From Mariprofundaceae bacterium (lineage in GTDB: Bacteria; Pseudomonadota; Zetaproteobacteria; Mariprofundales; Mariprofundaceae), in NCBI GenBank assembly GCA_021772895.1, contig JAJFLC010000001.1, positions 1 through 64,000 of the forward strand: DNA of 64,000 bases, given 5' to 3'. The number at the start of each line of letters is the position of its first letter. Positions within the stretch are counted from its first letter, which is position 1. Made by a program: the position numbers and the translations under genes. Below are positions 9,902-19,780 of this stretch, piece after piece. The notes under the pieces are model-generated. The model made no database searches and was not told where the DNA came from. It saw only the letters and a list, made by a program, of their open reading frames with translations.

Positions 9902-12900
9902 ATGGGAATGCTGAATCGAGGGGCTGTTTCACTGGTTGCTTTACTGTTTTCAGTTGTGAGTGCAGAGGCTGCTGTGCCCTCTGTGACGCTGAATGAGGAT
10001 TGCACCGTTCATGTTTTGAATCGGAATATTCAGGTACAGAAGAATGGTGATTGGGCGATGCCGAATGTACCGAGCACGATGGGTAAGATTCGAGCCCGTG
10101 CTACATGTACTCAGAATGGCGTGATACATCATGGCCAGACAGATTATTTCACTGTGGTTGCAGATGCTTCAATCGATGTTGGCGCGATCACGTTTTTGAA
10201 TCCTGAACTGGTTCCCAAATCGATTGCTTATCAGAGCAGTTCATTTCTTCTCACCTCAGGCCCAAATACCACCTTGAATTTACAGGTCACTGCGAAATAT
10301 GCAGATACAACAAGCAAAGATATCACAACCGATCCGGGTATGAACTACCTTAGCAGTAACCCTGCGATTGCAAGCGTGGACCCTTACGGTCTGGTAACAG
10401 CGATTGCCAATGGCAATGCGGTGATCACAGCGAGGAAGGATGGACGCGTGGCACTGGCTTCTATCCGTGTCAGTTTTTTTGGTGCTGATACGGATGGCGA
10501 TGGTATTCCTGATGAAGCAGAGATACTGCTTGGCCTGAACCCGAACGATCCGATTGATGCAGTTGAAGATCAGGATGCGGATGGTTTGACAGCACTTGAG
10601 GAATATAATCTTGGCACGGACATTTTTAATGCAGACAGTGATGGTGATGGTATTAAGGATGGCGTTGAAGTATCCGGTTCCAACGGTTTTGTAACCAACC
10701 CTCTGTTGAAAGATACGGATGGTGATGGCTTGTCAGACAGTCTTGAGATTCAGGTGGGTTCGGACCCAACCAATGGCGCAAGCACCAACCTTACCGCAGC
10801 ACTCTCCGGTATCACGGTTACACCGACCAATGCAACGATTGTATTCAATACGATTGATGGAGAAGCGAGCAGACAGTTGACTGTGACTGGTCAGTTGATT
10901 GATGGCAGTACGATTGACCTGACCGCTACGGCCCGTGGCACGAGCTATGCGACGAGTGATTTGAATGTTGCCAGTTTTGGTGTGACAAGTGGTCTAGTAT
11001 TTGCCGGCCAGACAGGCACTGCGACAATCACTGTTACCAACGGAACACATCAGGCCATGGCTTATGTGCTGACCAAGGCGTTTACGCCGCATGTTGTCTC
11101 TTTTCTAGCACTTCCTGGAGTGACCAAAGGCACTGCAAGCAAAAATAATTACGCTTACCTTGCTTCAGGAACTTCAGGTGTTTCTGTCATTGATATATCG
11201 AATAAGGTTGTCCCAACGCTGGTGAATGTGGTCGATACGTATGGCGATGCCAGTGATGTTTTGATTGATGGCAATTATCTTTATGTTGCAAATGGTGCGA
11301 ATGGTTTAAAAGTATATGATGTAGCTAATCCACCTGCTCTTCCTCTTGTCGCTTCGCTAACAGTTCCGGGCTATTCGCATGATTTGGCTATTTCTAATGG
11401 ATATCTACTCATTGCAGCTGGTTTAGAGGGATTGCAGGTTATTGATGCCCGTGTCCCTTCTCAACCATCTGTTGTGGGTTTATTGGCTGGTGTTGGGAAT
11501 GTGGTGGCTGTTGATGCTCAGGGTAATAAAGTGGTGGTTGGCGTTGATGCATTTGTTGCATCTGTTGATGTAACAAATCCTGCGAACCCAATCATCATGT
11601 CTCGCGTTAATGTTGGTGAAGTGGAAGATGTTAAGCTTTCAGGGAACCACGCTCATGTTGCAGTTGGAACGATGGGTTATGTTTCGGTTGATGTCTCTTC
11701 ACCGTCCAGCTTAGTGCTGGGCGCAGGCGTTTATCTTGAAAATACGCTTGGCCTGGCTGTCGCTGGAAATCATGTGTTTGTATCAGGTGGTCGCAGTAGT
11801 ACCTATGCATGGTACAACTTCGGTCTGCCATATATAAATATTACCGATCCTCAGACACCGGTATTTCAGGGAACGATTGGTAACCAGCCTGTAGCTAAAT
11901 ATTTTAACCCTGTAAAAGGTTCTTCAGTTTCAGGCTCTTTTTTATTCGTACCGTCAGGCAGATTAAATTTTCCGGTGAAAGGGTTGACAATATTTCAATA
12001 TGCGCCTTTGCGTGATGTGGCAAATCAACTGCCATCGGTGACTTTAACCAGTCCAACACAGGGGGCACCTCTTGCCTCAGGAGGCAATGTAACGTTGAAG
12101 GCGGCTGCATTGGATGATGTGGAAATTGTCTCCGTTTCATTTTATGTGAATGGCACATTTATGGGGGCTGTTGCATCTCAACCTTATGAGATGACTTACC
12201 AGATACCCGTTACCTATACAGGTGGCATAACACTAAGTGCGGTGGCGCAGGATATTGGTGGTAATGAATCACGGGTCGATATGCCGTTTCAGGTAGTATC
12301 GAACACCGCTCCAACAATTGGATTGATTGAACCTTTGCTGCCAGCTTCTTTTGCCGAAGGATCAACCCTTCGTATCGCCGCATCGGCTGCTGATCAGGAA
12401 GGGATCTCTCAAGTGGACTTTCTTGTGAATGGTATGGTTGTTGGAAGCGATACAACTGCGCCGTATTTGTATGACTATCAAATCCCATACAACTATTCTG
12501 TAGGGGGAAATATTCAGGTTTCCGCACGTGTGGTCGATACTGTTGGCGTTACGGTATTGACCTTACCTGTCAGCGTGAATATCACAGCAAACTCATTCCC
12601 GACAGCATGGATTTCATCTGTATCCAGGGTAAAATGGGCGACTGACCTGATGATTAAGATTGAAGTGAGTGCTTTGGGAAGGGGGGTGAGAGTCCGGCCG
12701 AGAGTCGAATTATATGTCAATGGGTTGTTAGTAGGTACAAATACATACTCTGGCTTTTACCCATTTCCTTTTTATTATACTCCATTAGTATCCGGGCCAA
12801 TTTCTGTATATGCACGTGTTTATAACCAGCTCGGAAACTTTACAGATTCGCCAGTGCAGGTTTATAATGTAGTTTCGCCACCTACACCTACAGACACATC

Positions 12901-15900
12901 GCTTTCTTCGATTGATTTATCCAGGCAAAGTCAAGATGATATCCGCTTAAGTCATGGTTCTGTTATCGCTGCAGAGAGTAGAATTATTCTTCATGCTTTT
13001 TCTAATCTTGCCACAACCATTGAGTTTTATGAAAATGGGCAACTTATTGGTTCAAGCCAGCCAGTGAATGGGAATGCTTCATTTGCTTACAGTCCAACAA
13101 CTCCTGGGGTTGTGAGTTTTACGGCACGAGGTGTTTCTCTGAGTGGTCAGGCCCAAATCTCTACACCCATCACATTGAATGTGACTCCGAATCAGCCAGC
13201 CACTATTTCAATTGCATCACCTTTAAATGGCACTTCTATTGTGGAAGGTACAACTTCAATCACGCTTCAGGCATTAGCCACAGATGATTATTTTATTCGT
13301 CCAGTTTGGGATCGCGTTAAGTTCTATGTGAATGGGCTGAGGGTGTATTCACCTATTACGAAATCAGGCACAAGTTATTCAATAAACTATGCTGTACCAG
13401 CTACTGCTGTTATAGGCCAAACCATGACGATCACTGCCTCTGTATTAGAGAAGTTTCAGGGTGTGTATAGAACTATAACCTCTTCTCCAGCTGTTTTGAC
13501 TGTGGCGCCTGATCCTATGACATCGGTTTCAGGGCGTGTGGTTGACCGAGATGGAGTGGCTGTGAGTGGTGCTTTGGTTACAAACAGTTCTAATTCACAG
13601 ATTACAAAATCAGCAACTGATGGGAGCTTTTTGTTAACAGGTTTACTCACAGGAAAAGGTGAAATTTCTCTTAAAGCAAAAAGCCTGGTTGGTGGTTATC
13701 TATTAGAAGGTAACTCTGCAGCCATATCCCCTGTTTCAAATGGTGTCATCAATTCAGGCGACATCACGCTTGACAGGCTATCAGTTGAAAGTGAAAAGCT
13801 GCATGGTTTTAAAGCTATATATTCTCATAAATCGTTATCCTTTCCTACGTTGGATATTTATGGAAATCTCCATGTGATAAGCCTTAATAAGACCGCTACG
13901 CGTGGCGAAGTGGTTTACAGTATGTCATCACCACTTGGTCAAACTTTGATTTCAGAGACAGTTCTTGGATTCTGGTCAGGTGATTTATCAAGGTCTCTGG
14001 CAGATTCTGTCAGCCTGCAATTCGATCAAAGGGGCAAGCTGAATATCGTATGGGATCAAATAGTATGGAATCCAGTTAAACGGGGGTTTGACTCTGAAAT
14101 TTGGTATACAGTTATTGACCCGTCGTTACACCCTCGGGATGGAACGCCTGCTGTACCTGCAAACATTACTGTTTTGACTCCAATGATGGTTTCATCTAAT
14201 GATGGCCTTAAAAGTATAAGTCCGTCTTTGGCTCTTGATTCATCGGGATATGCAAATATTGTCTGGTTGGATGATATTGTAGAGCCTCTATTGGGTGGTG
14301 TGGGAAGCATACGTTTTATTAAACTGAATGGTTTGAACGGGCTGCCCATCATTTCGGAACGTGCATTGAATTCAGTGCTTGGGAATCACTATGATTCGCT
14401 TAAAACGGTTATGGATCAACAGGAAAAAATCCATCTGGTTTGGCAAGAAAGTTCTCAAACCAAATATTCGATGATCAATGCTATTGATGGTGCGGTTATG
14501 ATTGCACCGTCAATAATTAGAAACGCGCAATCCAAAATCCGATCTCGTTTGGCTTTTGGGTCAGGTCAACTCCATATTATTCAATTATGGTCCAGGGGAG
14601 GAGAATATATCCGGATCAATCCATCATTGGCAACGCAGGATGGCTCCGGAGTTGCGTTAGGCCAACTGGAAACTTTTTCGGAAGCTTTATTATCAGGTAA
14701 TCTTAATTGGCATTCAAATGGAAATATTTTTGTTGATAGCAGTGGTATGTCACACATTGTTTGGAAAATGGATAGTGACACGTTTGTCTATCAGCAATGG
14801 AACGTTGATGGGGTGAAAACATGGGACTACCCTAAAAATTTAGGGCGTTCTCCTTATATATTGGCAGGGCAGAGTGTTGATGGAGGCATGTATCTTTTAT
14901 ATGATGCCTTTTTGAATAGATTAACGGCAATATGGGGAGTGCTGGAAAGTCCTCATACATGGGGATGGCAGGCAGGATCTTTCGGCATCCGCACGCGTTC
15001 TTTTCAATTTGCTGCCAATGCATCCATTCGTGGGAATGTTGTTCATCAGAATGGCAGCCCCGCTTTTGGCTCCCGGGTTGTGGTTGGCTCAGGGTTTGAT
15101 TCCAGTGTAACGTCCTCTAATGCCCTGGGAGTTTACTCGACCCAAAATGTTTCATTATTTTTTGGATCAGACGCTCATGTTTCAGCAACGAATCGTAATA
15201 ACGCAGCCAGTTTTTTAGGGGATAAAAATTTACTTCTTTTACCAGGCGATAACATGATTGTGCCTGACATCATTTTGGCTAATACGCCTCCTGTTAAATA
15301 TGAAACAAATTTGGGATATCGAACCAGCATCAATAGTCTTGATAAAAGCATCCCCATTCATTTGCCTGAAGGGTTTAGCTTTCCTTTCTTTGGCAAAGAA
15401 TATCATCATCTATATTTGAGTTCGAATGGGCGAATACATTTTGGATATAGTGATTCGAGGAGATCAAATGGCCTGAGTGATTTTCTTCTTCAGCCACAGA
15501 TTGCACCGTGGATGACTGATGTTGGAATTGAATATAATTATGGATATATCTATATTAATGACAGCATACCTGGAGAGATTGTCATTAGCTGGAATGGCGT
15601 GCCTAACTATCGCAGTTCGAATAAAGATAATAATTCTTTTCAAATAATACTGCGTGAAACGGGTGAAATACAACTGGGTTATAGTCTTATGGATAACTGG
15701 TATGAAGCTGCATCGACAGGGTTATCTGCTGGCCCAAGCGCCCCGGCAACTATTTTGGCAACAGACCTTAGCCAGGCTAATCTCATTGGAGGAAACCAGC
15801 AGGTTGTTTATGAAACGTTTGCCCGGAATACTTTTGATATTCGATATTCAATGCTGAACTTTATACCCAATGTAGAAGGCGGGTATGATATGAAACGTAC

Positions 15901-15937
15901 ACCGATGGACAGGATTCCCTTATTGCCTAATGACTGA
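9902..15937 (+). CDS. 2011-residue secreted protein with Ca-binding repeats, LVIVD propeller, Ig-like domains and a nidogen-like C terminus
   Basis: AGGAGGG at 9889-9895 sets the start, and a signal peptide ends near AEAA (residue 24). In order: a Big_2-like domain (about 90-195), thrombospondin type-3 repeats with DTDGDG (198-300), a second Ig-like domain, an LVIVD-type beta-propeller (about 396-690), several bacterial Ig domains with the VxFYVNG pattern (700-1200), a carboxypeptidase-regulatory-like domain (1208-1290), a second propeller with a repeated NIVW/HIVW motif (about 1310-1700), another regulatory-like domain, and a C-terminal nidogen-like sheet domain (about 1800-1960). No enzyme active site or sorting signal is recognised. 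It probably forms an extracellular adhesive or scaffold structure and follows the toxin-like cluster by 28 bp, so it may be cotranscribed. Confidence 0.85.
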   Translation: MGMLNRGAVSLVALLFSVVSAEAAVPSVTLNEDCTVHVLNRNIQVQKNGDWAMPNVPSTMGKIRARATCTQNGVIHHGQTDYFTVVADASIDVGAITFLNPELVPKSIAYQSSSFLLTSGPNTTLNLQVTAKYADTTSKDITTDPGMNYLSSNPAIASVDPYGLVTAIANGNAVITARKDGRVALASIRVSFFGADTDGDGIPDEAEILLGLNPNDPIDAVEDQDADGLTALEEYNLGTDIFNADSDGDGIKDGVEVSGSNGFVTNPLLKDTDGDGLSDSLEIQVGSDPTNGASTNLTAALSGITVTPTNATIVFNTIDGEASRQLTVTGQLIDGSTIDLTATARGTSYATSDLNVASFGVTSGLVFAGQTGTATITVTNGTHQAMAYVLTKAFTPHVVSFLALPGVTKGTASKNNYAYLASGTSGVSVIDISNKVVPTLVNVVDTYGDASDVLIDGNYLYVANGANGLKVYDVANPPALPLVASLTVPGYSHDLAISNGYLLIAAGLEGLQVIDARVPSQPSVVGLLAGVGNVVAVDAQGNKVVVGVDAFVASVDVTNPANPIIMSRVNVGEVEDVKLSGNHAHVAVGTMGYVSVDVSSPSSLVLGAGVYLENTLGLAVAGNHVFVSGGRSSTYAWYNFGLPYINITDPQTPVFQGTIGNQPVAKYFNPVKGSSVSGSFLFVPSGRLNFPVKGLTIFQYAPLRDVANQLPSVTLTSPTQGAPLASGGNVTLKAAALDDVEIVSVSFYVNGTFMGAVASQPYEMTYQIPVTYTGGITLSAVAQDIGGNESRVDMPFQVVSNTAPTIGLIEPLLPASFAEGSTLRIAASAADQEGISQVDFLVNGMVVGSDTTAPYLYDYQIPYNYSVGGNIQVSARVVDTVGVTVLTLPVSVNITANSFPTAWISSVSRVKWATDLMIKIEVSALGRGVRVRPRVELYVNGLLVGTNTYSGFYPFPFYYTPLVSGPISVYARVYNQLGNFTDSPVQVYNVVSPPTPTDTSLSSIDLSRQSQDDIRLSHGSVIAAESRIILHAFSNLATTIEFYENGQLIGSSQPVNGNASFAYSPTTPGVVSFTARGVSLSGQAQISTPITLNVTPNQPATISIASPLNGTSIVEGTTSITLQALATDDYFIRPVWDRVKFYVNGLRVYSPITKSGTSYSINYAVPATAVIGQTMTITASVLEKFQGVYRTITSSPAVLTVAPDPMTSVSGRVVDRDGVAVSGALVTNSSNSQITKSATDGSFLLTGLLTGKGEISLKAKSLVGGYLLEGNSAAISPVSNGVINSGDITLDRLSVESEKLHGFKAIYSHKSLSFPTLDIYGNLHVISLNKTATRGEVVYSMSSPLGQTLISETVLGFWSGDLSRSLADSVSLQFDQRGKLNIVWDQIVWNPVKRGFDSEIWYTVIDPSLHPRDGTPAVPANITVLTPMMVSSNDGLKSISPSLALDSSGYANIVWLDDIVEPLLGGVGSIRFIKLNGLNGLPIISERALNSVLGNHYDSLKTVMDQQEKIHLVWQESSQTKYSMINAIDGAVMIAPSIIRNAQSKIRSRLAFGSGQLHIIQLWSRGGEYIRINPSLATQDGSGVALGQLETFSEALLSGNLNWHSNGNIFVDSSGMSHIVWKMDSDTFVYQQWNVDGVKTWDYPKNLGRSPYILAGQSVDGGMYLLYDAFLNRLTAIWGVLESPHTWGWQAGSFGIRTRSFQFAANASIRGNVVHQNGSPAFGSRVVVGSGFDSSVTSSNALGVYSTQNVSLFFGSDAHVSATNRNNAASFLGDKNLLLLPGDNMIVPDIILANTPPVKYETNLGYRTSINSLDKSIPIHLPEGFSFPFFGKEYHHLYLSSNGRIHFGYSDSRRSNGLSDFLLQPQIAPWMTDVGIEYNYGYIYINDSIPGEIVISWNGVPNYRSSNKDNNSFQIILRETGEIQLGYSLMDNWYEAASTGLSAGPSAPATILATDLSQANLIGGNQQVVYETFARNTFDIRYSMLNFIPNVEGGYDMKRTPMDRIPLLPND

Positions 15938-16087
15938 GTTCAAAGGCTGATTACGTTTTTATTAATGAACGGTGTTGCATGGTTTGTTGTGAACAGAGTT
16001 GAAAATGGTAGAGGACACGAACCTATAAATATCTCGACTTAGGTGGACAGTTTATACTGTTATACACTAATTTAGGAGTCGAGAGCC

Positions 16088-16324
16088 ATGAATCGCAAAG
16101 CACAACATGATATTGAATTGGAGTTCATCAAACCAGGACGCCCAATGCAGAATGTTTTTATCGAACGTTCAATCGCACCTATCGCTAAGGCGTTCTACGA
16201 CATGCATGTATTCCAAACATTAAGTGAGGTTCGGGAGGTCACTAATTTAGAGGAGATAATTCGAACTGCTTTTAATCCTTATGCCACATCCATGGCCCTG
16301 ATGTTTTCAAGCCTCAGGAAGTGA
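16088..16324 (+). pseudogene. Remnant of an IS3-family transposase (orfB C-terminal part)
   Basis: The reading frame contains ELEFIKPGRPMQNVFIER and DMHVFQTLSEVREVT, the familiar region around the catalytic Glu of IS3-family OrfB proteins. The start lacks the first two catalytic Asp residues and the rest is disrupted by small changes after VREVT. It lies immediately outside the left end of the Tn7-like element and transcribes toward it. The preceding bases 15938-16087 show no other gene. Confidence 0.75.
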
Positions 16325-16340
16325 ACCAGGGGAAACCTAC

Positions 16341-16440
16341 TGTGCCGTTACATTAATTGATGAGACTAAGAAACCCATACAAATAAACAAGCCCTGAAAT
16401 ATCTCATTATTTCACACCAATAAATAATGAGATATTAGTT
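16341..16440 (+). repeat. Left end of Tn7-like element with TnsB-type binding sites
   Basis: The terminal repeat occupies 16341-16365. Further in, AATATCTCATTATTT at 16398-16412 and its exact reverse complement at 16422-16436 form an inverted pair around a 9-base spacer. The same 15-mer occurs at 40310-40324 in the right end, and a 13/15 match at 40265-40279. Multiple spaced copies at each end are what Tn7-family TnsB proteins bind. The inverted pair could also act as a transcript hairpin or operator for the tnsA promoter. Confidence 0.8.
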
Positions 16441-16483
16441 CAATTTGTTGCAAAATTGAAAGTTATCCGCTATATATTGTTCT

Positions 16484-17128
16484 ATGGGCAACCCTGTAAG
16501 AAAGATTCCTCATCGGACTCGTGGTGTTCGGGGCTATTTTTTTAGCTTGAAAAATGATCGTAGAGTCGATTATGAGTCGTTGAATGAACAGAGCTTGATG
16601 AAAGTTTTGGAGACAACCCCTGATATTGTTTCGTACTGTGAACAGCCACTTCGATTAGATTTTAGGTGGAAGGGCCGGATGTATCCATACACTCCAGATG
16701 TTTTGTCCACAGATATAGCTAGCTGTTCCACTCTTTATGAAGTTAAGCCTGAAGAAGTTTTGAAGAATGATGATGGTAGACTCGCTGCAAAGTTTGATGC
16801 TGCAAGAGAGTATTGTCTGGAGCGAGGGTGGATATTTAAGGTTGTGACGGAAGCTGTGCGTAAAAGCCCTGAGTATCATCGGGCAGATTTATTGTGGCCA
16901 CATTTAATGAACCCAAATATTGATGAAAACTATGCAGAGACAATTTTTCGAAGGGTAAGTGATGCTGGCGGAGTAAGACTTGCCGATGTTGTTGAAAAAA
17001 TTAACTGGGCGGACCCCAGTTATTGCGCGCTTCTTCATTTAATTGGTAAGGGCCGACTGATTGAAAGCTCATTCGGGGTTTTTGATTCAAATACAGATAT
17101 TAGGGCGTTCACTGGTCATGGCGGATAA
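16484..17128 (+). CDS. tnsA: TnsA-like endonuclease of heteromeric transposase
   Basis: TnsA makes the 5' cuts at the ends of Tn7-family elements, which together with TnsB allows cut-and-paste movement. The 214-residue protein has the restriction-endonuclease-type core: an N-terminal Glu region (YESLNEQSL), YTPD with Asp72, and YEVK with Glu86 and Lys88. The sequence resembles the catalytic domain of Tn7 TnsA but is shorter (Tn7 TnsA is about 273 residues), chiefly in the C-terminal TnsC-contacting part. The first gene inside the left end, it overlaps tnsB by 11 bp. All visible catalytic residues are intact, so the enzyme is probably active. Confidence 0.9.
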   Translation: MGNPVRKIPHRTRGVRGYFFSLKNDRRVDYESLNEQSLMKVLETTPDIVSYCEQPLRLDFRWKGRMYPYTPDVLSTDIASCSTLYEVKPEEVLKNDDGRLAAKFDAAREYCLERGWIFKVVTEAVRKSPEYHRADLLWPHLMNPNIDENYAETIFRRVSDAGGVRLADVVEKINWADPSYCALLHLIGKGRLIESSFGVFDSNTDIRAFTGHGG

Positions 17129-18968
17129 AAAATCACCCTGGCTAAAAATGGGAATGAGTCTTTGGATTCATGAAACAAAGTTTAAAGTAATTGACTGCAG
17201 TAACCCCAGAAACTCTATTTTAGAGACTGAAGCGGGTAATCGTTCATCTCATGATGTTGTAGCGCTGTTTTCATCTGGACATGTCAAATTAACAGATACC
17301 AAGCATGACGACACTTCGCGTATTGCTGAACTGTCAGTTTCAAGTGATGAGTTGGAACGAGCGAATGCTATCGCCAAAGATTTTGATAATTTACCTCATG
17401 AGTACGGCAAGCTTGGCCTCGCTATGGCTGATTTGGAGGCAAAGTATAAAGCGAGTCGCCCCACACTTGCTCGCTGGAAGAGAGATTATCTGGCTGAAGG
17501 TGTGCCCGGGCTGTTTCGGCAATTTGGAAAAAAAGGTGGTCCAGGAAAAAAACGTTTAAACCTAACAACTGAAGCAATGATTCAGGCCGATATTAAAAAG
17601 CTTTATCTTGTCCGAACACCCAAAAGTATGGATGAAACAATTCGCCTTATCCGTAGCCATTTTGCAGCAGAGAATATGAGTCCTCCAAGCGTTGGTACTA
17701 TCCGCAACCGAATAAGAGCGTTGTCGGAGAATGAAGTGCTAAAAGCACAAAAGGGAAGTTCTGTTGCGAGAGATCAATTGCATGTTTCACAAGATGAGCA
17801 CAGGGCATTTCGACCACTGCAAGAAGTACAAATCGATCATACCCCTATTGATCTTCAACTTTTATCAAGTGAGCTGCGACAACTAATTGGTAAGGCTCAA
17901 GTTACGCTTATTCAGGATGTGTATACCAGAGTTATTCTTGGGTTATATATTGGATTAGAGCATCCATCGTTCCTTAGCGTCGCTAATGCGCTACGTGAGG
18001 CGATCTTTACAAAAGAGGATGTGCTTGCGCAGTTTGATTTAAGTGAAGATGCATGGCCGACATATGGTTTGATGGAAATGCTGCACAGTGATAATGCTGT
18101 TGAATTTGATGGGCGACAAATGGATCACTTCTGTGCAGTGAACCGTGTAGAAAAACAATTCCGTCCGATTGGTCATAAAGAGTATGGTGGGCATGTAGAG
18201 AGCAGCATAAAAGCTGTTGTTAAACATGTTCACTCATTGCCTGGAACCACATTCTCTAATATTCGTGAGCGTGGTGATTATGGTTCGGAGCGCAATGCTC
18301 AAATCGATTTACAAGAATTAAGAAGAATTGTTTATCGCTGGGTAGTGAATACCTACAATCGAAAAGAGCGTGATGAGCTGGGTGGATTGTCTCCACTGCA
18401 AATGTGGCAAAAGGCAATAGATGAGGGTTGGAGTCCAAGGATGCCAGTTAGTTATGATGACTTTCGGTATTCCCTGTTACCCTATGAAGAGAGGCGTATT
18501 TCTCGTCATGGTATCAGTCTTCTTGGTTTTAAATATAGTGCGCCATGCTTGAGGCATTGGCGAGCCAGAGAGAAGGCACGAGAGAGAAAAAAATATCGTG
18601 TTTATTATGATCCGCTTGATATGCGCCGGGCAGACTTTGTTCATCCGGACGGTAGTGGAGTCAGTAAGATTTCATTGATAAGTCTTACCAGTGAGAGCCC
18701 AATTTCCCTTGAAGAGTTGAAAGCCGCGAAAAAGAAGTCTGCTCGTTACCCCAAAGCAACACCAGATTTACATCTCTCTTATCAGGATGAAAAAGCTGTT
18801 CTTCAGGAAGCGGCCAAGAAGAATAAAAAAGCACGTAAAATGCTTGAGCAAAGAGCTGATTCGAAATCGCGTGCTCAGGCTGATGATCTTCATGAAGGGG
18901 AAGGGTTTGGTTCCGGGATTGATTATTCACGCTTGCCTGACTGGGCGAATACAGTTGATGAATCATGA
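17118..18968 (+). CDS. tnsB: TnsB-like DDE transposase
   Basis: TnsB binds the repeated sites at the ends and performs 3' cleavage and strand transfer. The 616-residue protein (from ATG at 17118) has N-terminal helix-turn-helix segments (about 95-215), a retroviral-integrase core with Asp240 (VQIDHTPI), Asp325 (HSDNAVEFD) and Glu361 (GGHVESSIK), and a basic C-terminal tail of the Mu/TnsB type. An upstream in-frame ATG at 17061 would lengthen the overlap with tnsA to 68 bp; 17118 is preferred because it gives a normal short overlap. The stop overlaps the tnsC start (ATGA). The DDE triad is complete. Confidence 0.9.
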   Translation: MADKKSPWLKMGMSLWIHETKFKVIDCSNPRNSILETEAGNRSSHDVVALFSSGHVKLTDTKHDDTSRIAELSVSSDELERANAIAKDFDNLPHEYGKLGLAMADLEAKYKASRPTLARWKRDYLAEGVPGLFRQFGKKGGPGKKRLNLTTEAMIQADIKKLYLVRTPKSMDETIRLIRSHFAAENMSPPSVGTIRNRIRALSENEVLKAQKGSSVARDQLHVSQDEHRAFRPLQEVQIDHTPIDLQLLSSELRQLIGKAQVTLIQDVYTRVILGLYIGLEHPSFLSVANALREAIFTKEDVLAQFDLSEDAWPTYGLMEMLHSDNAVEFDGRQMDHFCAVNRVEKQFRPIGHKEYGGHVESSIKAVVKHVHSLPGTTFSNIRERGDYGSERNAQIDLQELRRIVYRWVVNTYNRKERDELGGLSPLQMWQKAIDEGWSPRMPVSYDDFRYSLLPYEERRISRHGISLLGFKYSAPCLRHWRAREKARERKKYRVYYDPLDMRRADFVHPDGSGVSKISLISLTSESPISLEELKAAKKKSARYPKATPDLHLSYQDEKAVLQEAAKKNKKARKMLEQRADSKSRAQADDLHEGEGFGSGIDYSRLPDWANTVDES

Positions 18969-19771
18969 TTGATTATGATGGTCTGCTGCGAATACAACAG
19001 GTTCAGGAAGAGAGGTGGCAGCCTCATCCATACGCAGTCAGAGTATTGGAAGAGCTAGAGCTTGTGTATCTGCAACCGAAAATTTCAGGGGCACCTATAG
19101 GCCGCTCTATCATCGGATGTTCTGGTGCAGGCAAGACGACAGTTCTTAAGCATTTTGTTGAAGGGCACCGGCAAGATAATGGTTCATGCCCTCCTCTTTT
19201 TATCAACACCCCTCCAGGACCAAACCTGAATTCTTTGCTAACCATGATTCTTGAAGAGGTGAATGATTTCAAACCGGGTGCAAGAACCGCATCAGAAAAA
19301 CTGAATCGAACGCTTCGTATTTTGGGTGAAATTAAGCCACCGATGATTATTTTTGATGAAGCCCAAAATTTGGCAGAAGGCACGGACAAACAATCACGAA
19401 ATTGTGTTAATGCTATTAAAACGATTAGTAATAACTTGGGAATTTCAACCATTATGGCAGGAACCGGCGCTTTGATTCCAGTGATTAATTATGACGATCA
19501 GTATGTACGACGTTGGCGACCGGTTAAGTTGGAGGTTTATCCAGAATGTCAGGAATTTGTTGATTTAGTTAATGCTCTGGTCGTTAATATACCTCTGAAG
19601 AAGCAGGAAGGCTTTCTTGCCCCTACTGCCTATCAAAAACTCCATAAATACAGTCAAGGTGTAATTGGGCTGCTTAAAGAGGTGTTGATTAATGCCACTG
19701 CTGAAGCCATCCGAGATGGGTCTGAGCGCCTGACTATTAAACACATTCGGCCAATCATGGATATTGATTGA
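18965..19771 (+). CDS. tnsC: TnsC/TniB-like AAA+ transposition regulator
   Basis: TnsC is the ATP-dependent matchmaker that connects the TnsAB transposase to the target-selecting protein. This version is short, 268 residues against about 555 in Tn7, and closer in size to TniB. Walker A is GCSGAGKTT (51-59) and Walker B is MIIFDEAQ with Asp131-Glu132. A sensor-like stretch IMAGTGA follows. It is translationally coupled to tnsB (4-bp overlap) and lies 9 bp before tniQ. The missing N- and C-terminal extensions suggest simpler contacts with TnsA and TniQ than in Tn7. Confidence 0.9.
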   Translation: MIDYDGLLRIQQVQEERWQPHPYAVRVLEELELVYLQPKISGAPIGRSIIGCSGAGKTTVLKHFVEGHRQDNGSCPPLFINTPPGPNLNSLLTMILEEVNDFKPGARTASEKLNRTLRILGEIKPPMIIFDEAQNLAEGTDKQSRNCVNAIKTISNNLGISTIMAGTGALIPVINYDDQYVRRWRPVKLEVYPECQEFVDLVNALVVNIPLKKQEGFLAPTAYQKLHKYSQGVIGLLKEVLINATAEAIRDGSERLTIKHIRPIMDID

Positions 19772-19780
19772 TGTAGCCCC

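Noticed and set aside
17061-17128. TnsA-TnsB fusion
   Set aside because: The two genes overlap in different frames, and each has its own stop and start; they are separate proteins.
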